A DNA stretch of 64,000 nt from Clostridia bacterium (GTDB lineage: Bacteria > Bacillota > Clostridia > TANB77 > CAG-508). Position 1 is the stretch's first letter; every line of letters starts with the position of its first letter. The notes under the pieces are model-generated. The model did not search any database and had not been told where the DNA came from. It saw only the letters and a program-made list of their open reading frames with translations. Positions 62,254 through 64,000 of the stretch are shown here, in pieces. Location: the NCBI GenBank assembly GCA_017430135.1, contig JAFRNM010000001.1, forward strand, positions 207,242-271,241, given 5' to 3'. The translations under genes and the position numbers were made by a program.

Positions 62254-62697
62254 ATGAGGATGTCAGATGTTATAGAAGAATTCATAAAGGATTTATTTGA
62301 TGATAATCAATACATAGAAATCCAAAGAAACGACTTAGCACAGCATTTTAATTGCGTGCCGTCACAAATAAATTATGTAATTTCCACAAGATTTAAGCCA
62401 TCGCAGGGGTATTATGTCGAAAGTAAGCGCGGTGGTGGAGGATGCATAAAAATTCAAAAAATAAATTTAGAAAAATCGGAATATTTACTGCACATTATTA
62501 ATAATATACAAAATGAAATTACACAAAACGAAGTTGATATTTTAATAAGTGATTTTTTATCTTATGATTTGATAACGCCAAAAGAGGCAAAACTATTAAA
62601 AGTAGCAACAAGTGACAATGTGCTGACACTAGGAACTGATATTAGAGATGGAATTCGTGCAAAAATATTTAAAAATATGTTGATTAATATAATATAA
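62254..62697 (+). CDS. ctsR: CtsR transcriptional repressor of class III heat-shock genes
   Basis: A 147-residue repressor of clp genes, inactivated by heat and targeted by McsB/ClpC. The winged HTH has QRNDLAQHFNCVPSQINYVI, and the wing RGGGGCIKI is diagnostic. ATG 62254 is chosen because AGGAGG precedes it; an earlier ATG at 62218 has no ribosome site. Two CtsR boxes upstream show autoregulation. It opens the ctsR-mcsA-mcsB operon, which usually ends in clpC. Confidence 0.95.
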   Translation: MRMSDVIEEFIKDLFDDNQYIEIQRNDLAQHFNCVPSQINYVISTRFKPSQGYYVESKRGGGGCIKIQKINLEKSEYLLHIINNIQNEITQNEVDILISDFLSYDLITPKEAKLLKVATSDNVLTLGTDIRDGIRAKIFKNMLINII

Positions 62698-62709
62698 GGA
62701 GGAAATAAT

Positions 62710-63261
62710 ATGAAATGTGATAACTGTGGTAAAAACAATGCCAACATAAGATATTACAGAAATATAAATGGAGTAGAAAAACAAATGAACTTATGTGAAG
62801 AATGTAGTAAAAAATTAGGAATAACAAACGAAATGAATTTCAATATGCCTATAGACTTTTCAAGTTTCTGGGGAGGATTTTTCGAAGACTTCGATACACC
62901 AAGTTTACTAAACTTAGTATCTGGCGAAAGTGAACTAAAATGCAAAGGTTGCAACAACACCTTTGAAGACATATTAGACACAGGTAAATTCGGATGCCCA
63001 GAGTGTTATGAAACTTTTGAAAATGAAATAGATGAGCTTCTTAACAGAATGCATGGAAGAAATAGACATGTAGGAAGACTTGGAAGTGGAGAAAAAATTA
63101 GAGTAGAAAATAACTCAAATACTGAAAAGAAAGAAAATATCAAACCAGAAAATAACAAATTAGAAGAATTAAAAGCAAAATTAAAAGATTTAATAAAAGA
63201 AGAAAACTATGAAGAAGCAGCAAAAGTAAGAGATGAAATAAAGAAAATAGGAGAGGAGTAG
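62710..63261 (+). CDS. mcsA: McsA, activator of arginine kinase McsB
   Basis: A 183-residue zinc protein with CxxC pairs CDNCGKNN, CEECSKK, CKGCNNT and CPECYE (two zinc sites, about residues 3-31 and 78-99). A C-terminal UVR motif (EENYEEAAKVRDEIKKI) follows. It binds and activates McsB. Ribosome site AAGGAGG. The gap to mcsB is 4 bases. Confidence 0.94.
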   Translation: MKCDNCGKNNANIRYYRNINGVEKQMNLCEECSKKLGITNEMNFNMPIDFSSFWGGFFEDFDTPSLLNLVSGESELKCKGCNNTFEDILDTGKFGCPECYETFENEIDELLNRMHGRNRHVGRLGSGEKIRVENNSNTEKKENIKPENNKLEELKAKLKDLIKEENYEEAAKVRDEIKKIGEE

Positions 63262-63265
63262 GGAT

Positions 63266-64000
63266 ATGAATTGGTATATGCAAAGTGGCAACAAATCAGA
63301 TGTAGCAATAAGTACAAGAATTAGATTTGCCAGAAACTTAAACGGATTTAAATTTAATTTAAATGAGAAACAAGATATAGAAAAACTTGAAAACAAAATA
63401 AAAGATAATTTATATGGAATTGGTTATGGATTAAAATTCTTCAAATTAAAAGATATGGACAATATTACCAAAATGAGTTTAGTAGAAAAAAATATATTAA
63501 GCCCTGAGTTTGTTTTAAAGAAAAATGATATTGGTTCAATTTTAATAAATGATGAAGAAAACATTTGCATAATGATAAATGAAGAAGATCATTTAAGAAT
63601 TCAGGTATTTAGTGCAGGATTTGACCTAGAAAACACATTAAATCTTGCAATTGAACTTGATGAAAAGCTAGGTAAAACATTAGGTTATGCTGTAAGTAAA
63701 CAATATGGATATTTAACACAATCACCAAGTGATTGTGGAACTGGCTTGAGAGCATCTGTGATGGTACATTTGCCAGGGTTAAAACTAACTGAAAATATTG
63801 AAAAAGTATTTCATGCAATAGGAAACTTTGGAATAAACATCAGAGGAATCTATGGAGAAAATAGTAAAAGCATTGGTGATATATTCCAAATATCAAATGA
63901 GCAAAGTCTTGGTATAAGCGAAAAGGAAATTGTTAAAAATCTAAAAGTAATTGTAGAAAAAATAATAAATCAAGAGCGTTCAGCAAGAAAACTATTAGGG
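63266..64000 (+). CDS. mcsB: Protein arginine kinase McsB, 3' end cut by window
   Basis: Phosphorylates arginines on misfolded proteins and CtsR, marking them for ClpCP. The first 245 residues are visible of about 340-350 expected. Kinase motifs: STRIRFARNLNGF (about 16-29), INEEDHLRIQ (about 108) and GTGLRASVMVHLPG (about 158). The usual phosphagen-kinase CPTNxGTG loop reads SPSDCGTG, so the conserved Cys is replaced by Ser and a Cys appears three residues later. The rest is typical. ATG 63266 follows GGAGTAGGG. Confidence 0.94.
   Translation, partial: MNWYMQSGNKSDVAISTRIRFARNLNGFKFNLNEKQDIEKLENKIKDNLYGIGYGLKFFKLKDMDNITKMSLVEKNILSPEFVLKKNDIGSILINDEENICIMINEEDHLRIQVFSAGFDLENTLNLAIELDEKLGKTLGYAVSKQYGYLTQSPSDCGTGLRASVMVHLPGLKLTENIEKVFHAIGNFGINIRGIYGENSKSIGDIFQISNEQSLGISEKEIVKNLKVIVEKIINQERSARKLLG

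Overview
The window looks like a chromosomal segment of an anaerobic, low-GC, spore-forming Clostridia-type Firmicute, probably an uncultured gut lineage. The signs are AT-rich DNA, strong AGGAGG-type ribosome sites, sigma-A promoters, sporulation and germination genes (spoIVB, sleB, dacF-like), an [FeFe] hydrogenase of the electron-bifurcating type, formate-THF ligase, and a CtsR-controlled heat-shock operon. Most genes are housekeeping. I see no prophage, CRISPR array or intact transposase.

Layout. 1-10.9 kb: a Tyr-rich membrane protein, a frameshifted spoIVB, recN, dxs, an S4 RNA-binding protein and mutS2. 10.9-17.9 kb: a prepilin-like LamG protein, a broken RhuM gene, murB carrying an in-frame repeat insertion, a YvcK/CofD-like gene and a glycogen debranching enzyme. 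18-25.6 kb: holA, sleB, a DUF4116 protein, hemolysin III, then an envelope/RNA operon (Asp23, AmaP-like, DUF2273, nusB, xseA, xseB) and a DUF212 protein. 25.7-34.2 kb: fhs, metK, a CobW GTPase, a FemAB ligase, rlmD, a membrane protein and a short aspartokinase. 34.4-45.6 kb: a PPTase, a D,D-carboxypeptidase, uvrB, a GH18 protein, a CBS protein, a YtvI-like permease and an ABC exporter pair. 45.6-51 kb: a TetR / MMPL / YhgE-like module with clear operators, bracketed by a 51-bp direct repeat. 51-56.1 kb: hydC-hydB-(transglutaminase-like)-hydA. 56.2-64 kb: tRNA-Trp with a partial downstream duplicate, an M23 peptidase, PBP1A and ctsR-mcsA-mcsB (cut by the window end).

The most unusual content is between genes. 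At least four families of long imperfect palindromes are scattered through the window. One (R1, core GGGACACTCTTAAAAATC) builds nested palindromes up to about 140 bp and has inserted in frame into murB. Three others (A, B, C; about 110-175 bp) have conserved cores, while their stems often differ between copies and still pair. That pattern fits selection on a folded RNA or DNA hairpin. Several sit inside operons. I found no protein in the window that obviously mobilises them.

Functionally, the window combines cell-wall synthesis and remodelling (murB, PBP1A, FemAB, DacF-like, SleB, M23, GH18), C1 and methyl metabolism (fhs, metK), hydrogen metabolism (HydABC), DNA repair (recN, mutS2, uvrB, xseAB) and stress control (Asp23/AmaP, CtsR/McsAB).
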